This document shows positions 9,484 through 20,461 of a stretch of 64,000 nt of DNA, piece by piece. The stretch is from Okeania sp. KiyG1 (GTDB taxonomy: Bacteria > Cyanobacteriota > Cyanobacteriia > Cyanobacteriales > Microcoleaceae). Position numbers and translations under genes: made by a program. Below the pieces are notes generated by a model, which was given only the letters and a program-made list of their open reading frames with translations, made no database searches and was not told the DNA's origin. The stretch covers positions 27,396 to 91,395 of the forward strand of contig NZ_BLZO01000075.1 of NCBI RefSeq assembly GCF_014132355.1, read 5' to 3'. Numbering within the stretch: position 1 is the stretch's first letter; each line of letters starts with the position of its first letter.

Positions 9484-9552
9484 GTACGGGCGTTAGCGGC
9501 AGCTTTGCGCCAGCAAACGGCCGTTTGCTTCGCATAACTATCGTTAACGCCC
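9484..9552. repeat. Hairpin repeat with GCAAACGGCCGTTTGC core
   Basis: A perfect 16-bp palindrome, GCAAACGGCCGTTTGC, is nested between GGGCGTTAGCGGC and GTTAACGCCCC. A diverged inverted copy lies at 31707-31780. The remainder of the 9317-9633 spacer is low-complexity CTTCTTTC/CTGACTCCT sequence with no gene. Confidence 0.5.
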
Positions 9553-9633
9553 CTACTGACTCCTGACTCCTAAGTAATGCGCGATTAATATCATACACGC
9601 GCTTTACCAACGCCGGAGAAAAAAGCTTAAATA

Positions 9634-10637
9634 TTATGAGTTTGAATGCTCTTTGTTTCTGCTTCCTTGTCCACTTTCTGTAATTATCGGATTGATCGCA
9701 GATAAAACAGCAATATGCACGATCGCATCACCTTGATTAACCAGAGGATTTTGTAAACTACCAATGACTATTCCTGCACAGGAAGCATTAACCGTAGTAT
9801 TTTTTTCTCCAAAAGCATCTGAAATTATACCTAAAACTTGCTTCTTTGTTACTTGCTGACCTAATTTAACATATAGTCTCAAAATTCCACTACAAGAAGC
9901 TCTCACCCACTTAGTCTCATAAATTTGTACAGTAGGTTGTGGATCTATATACGTTTCTTGTTGATACATATTTAATGCTCCCATTACCTGCAGAATTCCT
10001 TCTACTCCTATTTTAATAGCATTTTCGTCAAAGCGTAATGCTTCTCCTGCTTCGTACAATAAAACAGGAATGCCACGTTTTGTCGCTGCTTGGCGTAGAG
10101 AACCATCTCTGGTTTGGGAATGAATTGTTACTGGTGCTGCAAACGCTTTTGCACATTCATAAGTTCTACTATCATGGAGGTTTGCCCGAATTTGTGGTAA
10201 ATTTTTGCGATGATCTGAAGCAGTGTGTAAATCAATACCATGAGTAGATTTACTAACAATTTCTGCCATGAATAAATGAGCTAAACGACTGCCAAGGGAG
10301 CCTCTATTTGAACCTGGAAAAGAACGATTTAAGTCACGACGGTCTGGTAAGTAACGTGATTGTTCTATGAAGCCAAATATATTAACAATTGGTACTGCAA
10401 TTATTGTACCTTTTAATAAAGATGGAGAAATTTTTGTAATACTTGACGAATAATTTCTACACCATTAATTTCATCTCCATGAATAGCGGCACTTAACCAA
10501 AGTATCGGCCCTGTATGACTACCATTTATAACTGTAACTGGTAAAGTAATTAAAGTTTGAGTAGGTAGACGTGCTACTGGTATTTCTATGCGTTGTCTTT
10601 GTGCTGGAGGAATAATTAAACCACCGATTTCGATCAT
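9634..10637 (-). pseudogene. Succinylglutamate desuccinylase/aspartoacylase-family protein, frameshifted
   Basis: Two minus-strand pieces (10637-10413 and the frame ending at 9634) make one family member of about 334 aa. Piece one has the zinc-binding HGDE of AAIHGDEINGVE. Piece two has DLNRSFPGS, the second zinc histidine in GIDLHTA, and a C-terminal beta-barrel region. The frame is lost at an A5 run (plus-strand T 10431-10435). Adding one A restores QKISPSLLKGTIIAVPIVN without a gap. This M14-like zinc hydrolase family removes acyl groups from amino acids. The substrate here is unknown. Because the rest reads cleanly, the break may be recent or a sequencing error. There is no operon partner. 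Confidence 0.82.
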
Positions 10638-11277
10638 TTTGTACTGAGTTTATGGCTAAGAATATCAAATGTAATTTTTTTAAGTATTCAAGATGAAAAT
10701 ACCATTTCAACCAAGCTATTTTTTGGTCAAAAAAGTGCTATTTTACTGTTATAAATATAATTTTTGAGTAATCAGATATAAGTAGGTGAGTCTAATTAAA
10801 TAGGAAATAGTTTCTGGGAGGAATACAGGAAATAGGGAACAGAAATTAAACAATTTTTATGATTTCATTTGACATTTGCCTTTTAGTATGATATGATTAT
10901 TCCTTATTTTTCTCGCTATATAATTTTTATGGCTGGTTACAATACTTCATAAATATGAAAACTACTATATTTATTTATTCTACCTGCTCAACTTTATTAT
11001 TTAATTATAATATCATAAGTATGTTAATCAATAAAATATCTTATATAAAAGCTAAATTTTTATTTATAGAAATCATCTCTATTTTTCGTAAAAACTTTAC
11101 CTATATTCATAGTTTTCTTACATATAAAAATAATATCAAAATTTTCATGTAGCGATCGCCCAGTTGAACTAGCTATGCAATTTAGTTGAAATTACTGAAA
11201 CAGATTGAAGGTGACACAGATGATTATGGATATTATATAATTATAGTATAAAAATTCACTTAGAGGATTTTATAACT
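10638..11277. other. AT-rich intergenic region
   Basis: No convincing gene is present. A 65-codon frame at 10955-11152 is rich in Ile, Phe, Lys and Asn and looks random. One HIP1 octamer lies near 11153. An AGAGGA close to 11261 would serve as ribosome-binding site for an ATG at 11278. Confidence 0.6.
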
Positions 11278-11293
11278 ATGATATATATTATTT

Positions 11294-14200
11294 TTGCGTT
11301 TTTTTGGCTGTAAAAATATTTTTGACTTAGTTATTTTTCAGAAAATACAATTTAATCAATATAAAGATCGAGTATTAAAATTTCTATCATTAAGGCAAAA
11401 TCGTCGTGCGATCGCCAAACAATTTACACTGACATTTTTTCCGATGTCTATTCTCATCGGTGGTATTCTTGCTAACAGCTACTACATAGAATTGAACAGT
11501 AAAAAACAAGCCATAAAAATAGAAGAAAAGCGAGTTTTACAAGTAAAAAAAACCCTCATAAAAAACTTATTTGTGTCCTTAATTTTAGATGTGCAAAGTT
11601 TATCTCAACTACCAGACATAGGAGAATATTTTGCTGATAAAAAGATAATTCTCAAATACAACACTCACATTTAGAGCATATAGAAGAACATTTTATAGCA
11701 TTTGCCAAATATCAGCAAATTTATGACCAAGTTCGACTACTTGATACTACAGGTCAGGAAATACTGAGAGTTAATTATGAAAATGGAAAAGTTGAACTTG
11801 TTCCCCAAAACTTACTGCAAAATAAAGCAGATAGGGATTATTTCAAAACAGCGGTCGCTATGCCAAAAGATAGTATTTACATCTCGGTATTTGACTTAAA
11901 CCAAGAACAAGGAAAAATTGAGCGACCATTAAAACCATCTATACGATTAGCTGCACCTATATACAATAGTCAAAATCAGCTACAAGGGATTGTAGTAAGC
12001 AACTACATGGGAGAACACCTAGATCAACAACTAACCCAAAAAAGTTATAGGACTTTAGGCCAGTCAATGCTACTGAATAGGGCTGGATTTTGGTTAATCA
12101 ACCCAGAAGAGCCAGAAAAAGAATGGGGTTTCATGCTACCCGACCGCAGGCAACAAACATTTGAGCGTCAGTTTCCCGAAGCATGGCAAGATATATCTCT
12201 CAAAGATTCAGGACAAATACAAACTAAGGAGGGATTATTTAGTTTTACCACCTTCGATCCTCAGAATATACCTAAAAACTTAACTCAAGTAAACATTCCC
12301 AAAATTACCCTATCCAAAAACGCCATAGATAGCTACGGTTGGAAAATAGTTTCCTATATTTCTCCAGAAGTATTGTCCGCTAAATCAGATGGAATGTGGA
12401 TAAATTTCCTCTGGTTGTATCTGTTTTTCAATGGTTTGCTTGCTGTAAGTGTTGCTGTGGTGACAATAGTACGGAGAAAAAATCAACTGGCAAATGCTGA
12501 ATTAGAGAAAACCAAGCTTAAATTCCTGGAAGCTCAAGAGCGCGAATGGCTCAAAAATCGTATTGCTAGCCAAATTCTTCACTCTCTCGATATCAACACT
12601 ATTTTAGAAACAGCGGTGAGTGAGATTCATTCTTTACTCAACATTGAACGCTGTACTTTTGCCTTGTATAGTACTACAACTGTACAGCCATTCTGGGAAA
12701 TAGTGACAGAAGCTAAAAATCCTGAATTAGTCAGTGCCATTAATTGTTATTCCAGAGAAAGTGTAGGCAAATTATACGATCGCTTTTTAGAGGGGAAAAC
12801 TATCAAAATAAATCGAGTTAGTACCCTAAAAGATTTAGAACTCAAAAAATTGTTAGCTGTTCAAAAATGTAAGTCTTTTATCGGATTAACAATAGACACC
12901 TCCTCTGAAGTAGTGGGAGTGTTGAGTTGTAGTTATAGTAGTCAAGTACACCATTGGCAGCAAGAAGAAGTAATACTGCTACAGGAAATAGTTGAGCAAC
13001 TTGCAATTGCCATTAACCAAGCCAAACTCTACACTGATACTCGACAAACAGCTCTATCACTCCAAAAACTCACTGCTGAATTACAACATAGTCGCAGCCA
13101 GTTAATTGCCCATAATAAAATACTGGTGGAGCTTTCTAAAAATAAGATATTAACTCAAGGAGATTTCCTGCTAGCTTGCCAGATAGTCAACCAAGTAGTT
13201 TCTCAAACATTGGAAGTCAAACAAGTTAGTATTTGGCTGCTAGATGAAAATCATACTAGGATCGAATGTGTTGATTCTTACAATTTGACCACAGACGAAC
13301 ATACTCAGGGAGGGGAACTCAAAGTTACTAATTACCCAAATTACTTTAAGTGTTGGGAAAATTCTCATCTGATAGTTAGTAATGATGTGTCCTCAGATCC
13401 AAGAATAGAAGAACTACTGGAAGAATACTTAAAACCCTTTGGTATCACTTCCATGTTGGATGCGGTAATCTATTTTCGTGGAAAAATGATTGGAGTAATG
13501 TGCTTGGAGCATATCGGTATTGCTCGTAACTGGAGTTTAGAAGAACAAAATTTTGCTAGTGCTTTAGCAGATTTACTTTCCTTAGCACTAGAAGCAAGGG
13601 AGCGAGTTGAAGCAGAATTACAACTGCAAAAACGCACGCATGAATTAGAAACTACTTTACGGAAGTTGCGACTCACCCAAGCTCAGATAGTGCAGAGTGA
13701 AAAAATGTCTAGTCTTGGGCAAATGGTTGCAGGGGTAGCTCACGAAATTAATAATCCAGTCAGTTTTATTCACGGTAATTTAATTCATGCTACCGAATAT
13801 ACTCAAGACTTGTTAAAGTTGATAGAACTCTACCAACAACACTTCCCTGACTCTCCAGAGGATCTTACTGAAATGCTAGAGGAGTTAGATTTAGACTTTC
13901 TCCGAGAAGATTTGGATAAGTTATTTAAGTCAATGCGGATGGGAACCGATCGCATTACTCAAATCGTCAAATCTTTGCGGACTTTCTCTCGCCTAGACGA
14001 AGCACAATTTAAAGAAGTGAATATCCATGAAAGTATTGATAGTACCCTCACTATCCTCGAGAACCGTCTGAGGGCAAAACCAGGTGCTTCAGAAATTGAG
14101 GTAATCAAAGACTATGGCCAGCTACCTCTGATTAACTGCTATGCTGGCGAACTCAATCAGGTATTTATGAATATTATCAGCAATGCTATTGATGCGGTGG

Positions 14201-14526
14201 AAGAACGAAATCAACAGCAGGCAATGGCAGGGGAAACATATACGGGTAAAATTAGTATTAACACTACAATAGTAAGAGAAGATTGGGTCGCCATTAGGAT
14301 AGTTGACAATGGTTCTGGAATTACGTCAAATATTCAGTCTAAGTTATTTGACCCATTTTTTACTACCAAAGATCCTGGCAAGGGAACAGGATTAGGATTG
14401 TCAATTAGCTACCAAATTGTCGTCAAACATCATGGAGGAAACCTAATATGTAACACTGAATCAGAAGAAGGGACAGAATTTATCATTGAAATTCCGATCT
14501 CTTGGTCAACATTCCCTTGCGTCTGA
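11294..14526 (+). pseudogene. Membrane sensor histidine kinase (dCache-like/GAF/GAF/HisKA/HATPase), frameshifted near the N-terminus
   Basis: The short N-terminal piece 11294-11674 holds a membrane segment near PMSILIGGILANSYY. The main frame, with an ATG at 11860, continues the extracellular domain. The break is an A5 run at 11639-11643. One more A gives DKKDNSQIQHSHLEHIEEHF and joins both pieces (about 1077 aa). A second membrane segment lies near 12403-12470. GAF domains follow at about 12560-13010 and 13110-13590. The phosphoacceptor His is at 13741 in VAHEINNPVSF, then NAIDAVEE, DNGSGI and GTGLGLSI of the ATPase. The TTG at 11294 is the first start in this frame. The ATG at 11278 has a better ribosome-binding site but leaves the frame at a T7 run. 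It lies upstream of a second sensor kinase and an EAL response regulator on the same strand. Confidence 0.82.
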
Positions 14527-14551
14527 CGCGCCCCACGGGATCTGACCGCTT

Positions 14552-14749
14552 ATATCATGTCCGGTTGAATACTTATTATTAAAATAGTAAGGGAGCGGGT
14601 AGGGACGTTGCATAAGCGGCGTCCGTACCGGGAGTAGGGGAGTAGGGAACCCACCCCTAACCCCTCCCGTGGAGGGGAAAATAGAAAGATTTACTGTTTA
14701 AGCACTCGTGATAAGTTTTTTCCAGATCGCTCTTATCCGGACATGATAT
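14552..14749. repeat. MITE-like element, ATATCATGTCCGG family (198 bp)
   Basis: The termini are ATATCATGTCCGG (followed by TTGAATACTTATTATT) and CCGGACATGATAT (preceded by TCGCTCTTAT). The interior carries a GGGACGTTGCATAAG...CGTCCGTAC hairpin remnant and the common AACCCACCCCTAACC/CCTCCCGTGGAGGGG repeat. It fills most of the 14527-14841 spacer between the two kinases. Confidence 0.7.
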
Positions 14750-14841
14750 TAGACAATCTTTGAGTCAAGCTATATAAGCAGCCTTAATGAATTCAAATAG
14801 AATCTAAAGAGATTGCTTTTAGATAACAGGAAGTTTTATTC

Positions 14842-14964
14842 ATGTTAAAAATTCTCGTGCATAATTTAATAATCAGGGTAGTTTGTTTTTGGAGGCGACA
14901 ACGTTCTAATTATGTCCAAAGTCTTTCCGGCAAAATTTCTCTGTGTAGTTTTTAGTGATTTTTT
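14842..14964 (+). pseudogene. Probable true N-terminus of the second sensor kinase, cut off by two stops
   Basis: An ATG at 14842, preceded by AGGAAG at a good distance, opens a frame identical in phase to the 14965 start. It reads through WRRQRSNYVQSLSGKISLCSF and then meets TAG TGA at 14953-14958. If the T5 run at 14949-14953 were T6 and the T6 run at 14959-14964 were T5, the sequence would read CSFLVIFMLQISTVMLLL, a clean membrane helix. The ATG at 14965 has no ribosome-binding site. The gene therefore probably began at 14842. Confidence 0.6.
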
Positions 14965-17781
14965 ATGTTACAAATATCAACAGTAATGTTACTACTGATA
15001 TTTGTAACAGTTTGGAATGGGCATCGAACTAGCTATAACCTAGCAAGAAATCTCCATAAAGAAATTATCAATAATGTTACTAATTTACTAGAAAATTATC
15101 TGCGTCAACCTCTTTTGATTAACCAGATGAACCACAATGCTGTGAAATTAGGTTTGTTGGATTTATCCGATCTAGAAACAACAGGGCGTTTATTCCTCCA
15201 GCAAAGCCAGATATTTGATGTCAGCTATATTAACTTTGCTAATGAGGACGGAGAATTTGTGGGTGCTGGTATAACAGCCAAGAATTATATAAGTATTGAT
15301 ATTACAAATCGCTCCCATCCTCAAATCGTATATGAATATGCTGTTGACTCAGAAGGAAATCTGGGAAATGTTCGCAGAACTTATGCCTACAATTACAAAA
15401 CAGAACACTGGTATACTCAGCCAATTAAAGCAGGTAAAGCTATCTGGAGCGACATTTATCTGTGCGATGGAATAACTAATGCCTTAGCAATTTCTGCGAG
15501 TTACCCCATCTATGACGACAACCAAAAATTACTTGGTGTTTTGGGAGTAGATCAAGGGATTTCCGATCTTTCCAATTTCCTACAGAAGTTAAAAATTAGT
15601 CAATCTGAAGTAGTGATGATTATGGAGCGCTCAGGAATGTTGGTTGCCAGTTCCTCAAAATTACCTTCTTTTGAAGTTGTCAATGGTAAAGCAAAACGGT
15701 TAGCAGCAGTTAATAGTCCCGATCCCCTGACTCAAGCAACTGCTCAATATTTGCAGCAAGAGCTTGAAAACCTACAGAAAATTGAGTCAGAGCAACATTT
15801 TCATACTAAATTACTAGGCAAGCAATATTTTGTTCATGTTTCAAGTTGGGGAGACAATTTAGGTCTGGACTGGGTGGTAGTTGTAGCAACACCGGAGTCA
15901 TACTTAATGGCAGGTGTTTATGCCAGGCTGAAAATCATTATCCTAGTTTCTTTCATAGCATTCATACTAGCAATACCATTAGCCATCAAGATTGCACGTT
16001 GGCTTACTACTCCTATTCTCAGCGTTCATCAAGCATCTCTATCTGTTGCGTATGGAAATTTAGACCAGAAAGTGCCATTAAAAAGTCTTGCTCCTTGGCT
16101 ACCAAATATTCGCGAACTAGACGAACTAGCGATCGCTTTTAATCTAATGGCTGCTCAGTTAACAACTGCTTTTGAAGCATGGGTAGTAATGAATCAGAGC
16201 TTAGAAAAACAAGTTGATGAACGCACTGAACAACTGCAAAGGAGTCGCAGACAGTTAATTGCTCATAATCAGTCTCTGATCGAGTTATCTAAAAATAAGG
16301 TATTAACTCAAGGAGATTTCTTAGCAGCTTGCCAAAAAATCAATGAAGTCGTATCGCAAACATTGGAAGTTAAACAAGTAGGTATTTGGTTGCTAGATGA
16401 TGCTCACACTCTCATTCAATGTGTTGATTTTTACAGACTTACAACAGACGAACATACTCAACAAATAGAATTGCTAGCTGCTGACTATCCAAGCTACTTC
16501 CAAGCTTGGAAAAATAATCGGGTACTGGTGATTGACAACGTACATTCCGATCCAAGAGTCAAAGATTTGCTTCAGGAATATCTGATACCACTTGGCATCA
16601 CTTCCATGTTAGATGCTTTGATTTATTCTGGAGGAAAAGTCATTGGGGTCATTCGTCTAGAGCATATTGGTACTCCCCGTACCTGGACTCTAGAGGAACA
16701 AAATTTTATTGCTACTCTAGCAGATTTTGTAGCCCTAGCACTAGAAGCAAGTGAGCGAGTTGAAGCAGAGCGCGCTCATCAGTTAGCACAAAAAGCGCTT
16801 CAGCAGAGCGAAACCCGTAACCGGGCAATGTTAGAGGCAATTCCAGATTTAATTATGCGCGTGCAGCGAGATGGCACTTGTTTAGATTTTATTCCTCCTG
16901 AAAATATTGATATGGTAGATTTTACCTCTAATGATGAACCTTTACCAATAAATTTATTAGAGCAAGAGCTTTACTATATCAATCAAGCAATACTCACAGG
17001 CAAACTACAAGTTTATGAACGACAAATTCTCAGAGATGGTGAGGTACGTTACGAAGAACTCCGCATCGTTGGCAATGGAGAAGAGGAAGTATTAATGATT
17101 GTGCGAGATATCACCGAACGGAAACAAGCTGAGGAGCAAATCAAGCAATCTTTAGCAGAAAAAGAAATATTACTTAAAGAGATTCATCATCGCGTTAAAA
17201 ATAACCTCAATATTATCTCTAATTTATTAGATTTGCAATCCTACTCAATTACTGATGACATTTCGCTTCACCTATTTAATGATGCTAAAAAACGCATTCA
17301 AACTATGGGACTAATTCACGAACAGCTTTACAAAGGTAATCATTTTGGAAAGGTAGATTTTGGAGAATACATCAAGCAGTTAGTCAACAATATCTTTTTT
17401 TATTGTCAAAGCAACCATAACAGAGTAAATCCTATTATTAAAGTCGAACCAATATTACTCAATTTAGAAACAGCTGTTCCTTGCGGGTTACTGATTAATG
17501 AACTTCTGATGAATGCTTTTAAACACGGTTTTCCCGATCTAAGATTAGGAGAAGTTCGGATCGTGATGTTTAAAGATATCAATGAAAAATTCGTCTTGGA
17601 AGTATGTGATAATGGTATTGGAATACCTTCGACAGTTAATTGGGAAACTTCTAATTCTCTGGGTTTAAAACTCGTCCGTATTTTGGCGAAACAGTTAAAT
17701 GGAACTATTACTGTTGATACTTCTGAGGGCACATCTATTAGTTTGATTTTCTCAGAATTAAAGTATAAACAAAGGTTTTAA
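14965..17781 (+). CDS. Sensor histidine kinase: dCache-HAMP-GAF-PAS-HisKA_2-HATPase (938 aa as read)
   Basis: An N-terminal membrane helix is followed by an extracellular Cache-type sensor (about 15100-15890) and a second helix (ILVSFIAFILAIPLAI). A HAMP linker then leads to a GAF domain resembling the second GAF of the preceding kinase (LSKNKVLTQGDFL), and a PAS domain ends in VRDITERKQAEE. The kinase core is the HisKA_2/HWE-like type: EIHHRVKNNLNIISNLLDLQ, with His742 aligned to the phosphoacceptor, then LLINELLMNAFKHGF and DNGIGIP. Such kinases usually pass phosphate to a stand-alone or neighbouring receiver. The gene 45 bp downstream encodes one, so the two probably form an operon. The ligand is unknown. 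The start is doubtful (see 14842-14964). Confidence 0.88.
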   Translation: MLQISTVMLLLIFVTVWNGHRTSYNLARNLHKEIINNVTNLLENYLRQPLLINQMNHNAVKLGLLDLSDLETTGRLFLQQSQIFDVSYINFANEDGEFVGAGITAKNYISIDITNRSHPQIVYEYAVDSEGNLGNVRRTYAYNYKTEHWYTQPIKAGKAIWSDIYLCDGITNALAISASYPIYDDNQKLLGVLGVDQGISDLSNFLQKLKISQSEVVMIMERSGMLVASSSKLPSFEVVNGKAKRLAAVNSPDPLTQATAQYLQQELENLQKIESEQHFHTKLLGKQYFVHVSSWGDNLGLDWVVVVATPESYLMAGVYARLKIIILVSFIAFILAIPLAIKIARWLTTPILSVHQASLSVAYGNLDQKVPLKSLAPWLPNIRELDELAIAFNLMAAQLTTAFEAWVVMNQSLEKQVDERTEQLQRSRRQLIAHNQSLIELSKNKVLTQGDFLAACQKINEVVSQTLEVKQVGIWLLDDAHTLIQCVDFYRLTTDEHTQQIELLAADYPSYFQAWKNNRVLVIDNVHSDPRVKDLLQEYLIPLGITSMLDALIYSGGKVIGVIRLEHIGTPRTWTLEEQNFIATLADFVALALEASERVEAERAHQLAQKALQQSETRNRAMLEAIPDLIMRVQRDGTCLDFIPPENIDMVDFTSNDEPLPINLLEQELYYINQAILTGKLQVYERQILRDGEVRYEELRIVGNGEEEVLMIVRDITERKQAEEQIKQSLAEKEILLKEIHHRVKNNLNIISNLLDLQSYSITDDISLHLFNDAKKRIQTMGLIHEQLYKGNHFGKVDFGEYIKQLVNNIFFYCQSNHNRVNPIIKVEPILLNLETAVPCGLLINELLMNAFKHGFPDLRLGEVRIVMFKDINEKFVLEVCDNGIGIPSTVNWETSNSLGLKLVRILAKQLNGTITVDTSEGTSISLIFSELKYKQRF

Positions 17782-17826
17782 AATGTCAAAAAAATTATAA
17801 TATATATTATCTTTGGAGATATTACA

Positions 17827-19641
17827 ATGAAAATCACTAGCCCTTATGCAAAAAATGATCGAGTTAACCACACTGCAACTACTAGAATTCTGATTGTTGA
17901 AGATGAGTTAATTGTAGCAGAAAACCTAAAAATGGTTTTACAAAAACTAGGCTATGAAATTGTCGGAGTTGTTCACTCTGGAGAAGAAGTAATACAACAG
18001 GTTGCGAAAACAAATCCAGATGTGATCCTCATGGATATCATGCTTCAAGGCGAGATTGACGGAATTACAGCAGCAGCAAAAATATACCAACAATTCCAGT
18101 CTCCAGTAATTTTTACTACAGCCTATGATGACGATGATACCATCGAACGAGCAAAACATACACACCCCTATGGTTATCTCATCAAACCTTTTCAAATCGC
18201 AAACTTAAAAACTACTATAGAGATGACATTGCAAAAACACCAGTCAGTTGTTGCTACCAAAGCAGAATATACTGGTAAACTTGAAGATGCTTACCAAAAG
18301 TTAGAGCGTTTGCACAAGTATGATCCACTGACCAACCTACCCACTAGGAAAGTTTTGCAAAGTATGTTTGAAGAGATAGTAGATACATTATCAAACCCAG
18401 TAGTGAACGACCGCTCTCATTTACACCAATCTCTCTACATACCAGTATTTTGTCTGAGTATCGATCGCTTCTATCGAATCTACCAATACATGGATCATCA
18501 AGAAACTGACTATTTGTTGCAAGCTGTGGCCAAGCGAATTGTTGAGGTAGTAGGAAAAAATAATGTTGTTGCCCGTACAGATATTAATGAGTTTATCCTA
18601 ATTTTGGAGCCTGTTGAGTATTTAGGTCAAGCTAGCGAAATTGCTAAATGCGTATTAAAAACGGTCGCCGATTCTTATATTATTGGAGAGCGAGAAGTTT
18701 TTCTCACAGCCAGCCTTGGTGGAGCGCTCTATCCTCGTGACAGCAACAGTTTTCTTTCTTTATTACAAGATTGTCATTTAGTCATGCAAAAAGCCCAAGA
18801 TCAAGGAGGAAACCGTCATCAATTCCATAGCTCACAGGGTAAAACCAACAATACTAACTTGTTAGCTCTAGAAACAGATTTACATTATGCGATCGACCGC
18901 GAACAACTGCAGCTTTATTATCAACCGAAAGTAGACCTAAAAACAGGTAAAATTTCTGGTGCTGAAGCTCTCTTGCGTTGGCAGCACCCACAGTCAGGTT
19001 TCATATCTCCAGCAAGATTTATTCCTCTAGCAGAAGCTACTGGTTTGATTGAAACTATTGGGGAATGGGTATTAGAAAATGCCTGCAAACAACTCCAAGT
19101 ATGGAAAGAAGATGAGCTGCTCAAAGACTTTAAAGTAGCTGTTAACATTTCAAGTTATCAACTTCGACAACCTCTGTTACAGCATAAGTTTTCCAAAATA
19201 TTACTAAATCACCAACTCAGTGCTAATTTTATAGAATTGGAGTTGACTGAAAGTGCTTTAGTGGAAGATATCGATTTAGCCCAGCAACAGCTAGAAGCTT
19301 TCAAAACTCTAGGACTGAATCTAGCGATCGATGATTTTGGCACTGGTTATTCGTCTTTGAGCTATCTCTACAGATTTCCTTTTGATACTCTGAAGCTCGA
19401 CCGTTCATTTTTATCCAATATTCACAAGCATTCTAAGAACAGAGCTATTGTGATTGCAATGATTCAGATGGCACGTCAACTAGAGCTTACTGTTGTAGCA
19501 GAAGGAGTGGAAACAGAAGAAGAACTAGCATTCTTGCAAAAACACCATTGTGATATGATTCAGGGTTATCTTTTTAGTCCTCCTATTTCTGCACAGGCAT
19601 TTTACGAATTAGTGCATCAGGGAAAAATTTTGCCTATATAG
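17827..19641 (+). CDS. Response regulator with degenerate GGDEF and intact-looking EAL domain (604 aa)
   Basis: The receiver covers about residues 19-135, with acidic E25/D26, phosphoacceptor Asp70 in VILMDIML and Lys120 in LIKPF. A GGDEF domain follows (DPLTNLPTRK), but its signature is RTDINEF instead of GGDEF, so diguanylate cyclase activity is unlikely. The EAL domain keeps GAEALLRW, ELTESAL, IDDFGTGYSSLSYL, KLDRSF and VAEGVE, so it probably hydrolyses cyclic-di-GMP. GGAG lies 8 bases before the ATG. It is the natural output partner of the HisKA_2 kinase 45 bp upstream. Inferred outcome: an extracellular signal lowers or adjusts cyclic-di-GMP, with effects on motility or matrix. Confidence 0.92.
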   Translation: MKITSPYAKNDRVNHTATTRILIVEDELIVAENLKMVLQKLGYEIVGVVHSGEEVIQQVAKTNPDVILMDIMLQGEIDGITAAAKIYQQFQSPVIFTTAYDDDDTIERAKHTHPYGYLIKPFQIANLKTTIEMTLQKHQSVVATKAEYTGKLEDAYQKLERLHKYDPLTNLPTRKVLQSMFEEIVDTLSNPVVNDRSHLHQSLYIPVFCLSIDRFYRIYQYMDHQETDYLLQAVAKRIVEVVGKNNVVARTDINEFILILEPVEYLGQASEIAKCVLKTVADSYIIGEREVFLTASLGGALYPRDSNSFLSLLQDCHLVMQKAQDQGGNRHQFHSSQGKTNNTNLLALETDLHYAIDREQLQLYYQPKVDLKTGKISGAEALLRWQHPQSGFISPARFIPLAEATGLIETIGEWVLENACKQLQVWKEDELLKDFKVAVNISSYQLRQPLLQHKFSKILLNHQLSANFIELELTESALVEDIDLAQQQLEAFKTLGLNLAIDDFGTGYSSLSYLYRFPFDTLKLDRSFLSNIHKHSKNRAIVIAMIQMARQLELTVVAEGVETEEELAFLQKHHCDMIQGYLFSPPISAQAFYELVHQGKILPI

Positions 19642-19711
19642 CAGGAGGAAGAAGGAAGAAGGAAGGGGGAAGAAGGAAGAAGGAAGGGGGAAGAAGGAAG
19701 AAGGAAGAAGG
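19642..19711. repeat. GGAAGAAGGAAGGGGGAAGAA purine tract
   Basis: A run of near-tandem GGAAGAA/GGAAGGGGGAA units begins directly after the stop codon of the EAL gene. It is one of many short tandem purine or pyrimidine tracts in this window. Confidence 0.7.
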
Positions 19712-19920
19712 AAAAATCTGTTGTCTGAGTTTTACAGCAGTTTTCATTTTGGTAGACTACAGTAAGAGCAAATGACCTTATGCTAACCTAGAGAGCTTCT
19801 CCGCTTTATATGTTGTGGAGCAAAACGCCCCTACAACCTACATTCCACACGACAAAATGTAGCATAAAAATATAAGTCAAAAGTTAAAAGTTAAAAGTCA
19901 AAAGTTAAAAGTTAAAAGTA

Positions 19921-20066
19921 ATATCAAATCCGGTAGCATCGGTGTAATTAGATGGGGGATGGGGGATGGGGGGATGGGGAGATGGGGGGATGGGGGGATG
20001 GAGAAATATTTGGTAATCGTTGAAGATGAAACATTTTTTACGTGCCGAATTAAACGGATTTGATAT
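19921..20066. repeat. MITE-like element, ATATCAAATCCGG subfamily (146 bp)
   Basis: The left end is ATATCAAATCCGG and the right end is CGGATTTGATAT. The interior is a GGGGGATGGGGGATGG tract plus a short unique segment ending GCCGAATTAAACGG. A decayed right end of the same type lies at 52921-52960. A direct TAAAAGT/CAAAAGT tract precedes it. Confidence 0.65.
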
Positions 20067-20109
20067 AAGAAGAAAATTATAGTGGTCAATAGGAGTCAAT
20101 AATTCAGTA

Positions 20110-20263
20110 ATATCATGTTCGGTTGAATACTTACACTTTGGAGGAAGGAAGGCAGAAGGCAACCCACCCCTAACCCCTCCCAGGAGGGGAAGGCTGGAGG
20201 CAGTAGAGAATATTGGTTCAAGGCCAGAAGTTTTTTTTATAACTGATTATCCGAACATGATAT
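20110..20263. repeat. MITE-like element, ATATCATGTCCGG family (154 bp)
   Basis: The ends are ATATCATGTTCGG and CCGAACATGATAT. The paired T-to-C and A-to-G changes keep the ends complementary. The left interior (TTGAATACTTACACTTTGG) matches, inverted, the right interior of the element at 9186-9316. It contains the AACCCACCCCTAACC repeat. The remaining spacer to 20461 has no gene. Confidence 0.7.
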
Positions 20264-20461
20264 AAGTATTTATGCTTAATATTTAACTGAAAATTTGACT
20301 TTTGAGAAGTAATTTATACAGTATAAATATTTACCAATAATAGAAATTGTATACTACTTTTAATGTTACGCTCTTGACGTGGGGAATGTGGGCTACAAGA
20401 TTTTTGTTATTACCGAATAATTAAGGTTTAAAGCCTCTCCTTAATTATTAATTATTAATTA

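Noticed and set aside
10431-10435. Programmed frameshifting or transcriptional slippage at the A5-A8 runs
   Set aside because: The runs are shorter than usual slippage sites, no stimulatory structure is evident, and they occur in unrelated genes. Mutation or sequence error is simpler.
10955-11152. A 65-codon plus-strand frame
   Set aside because: It is AT-driven composition with no ribosome-binding site and no recognisable motif.
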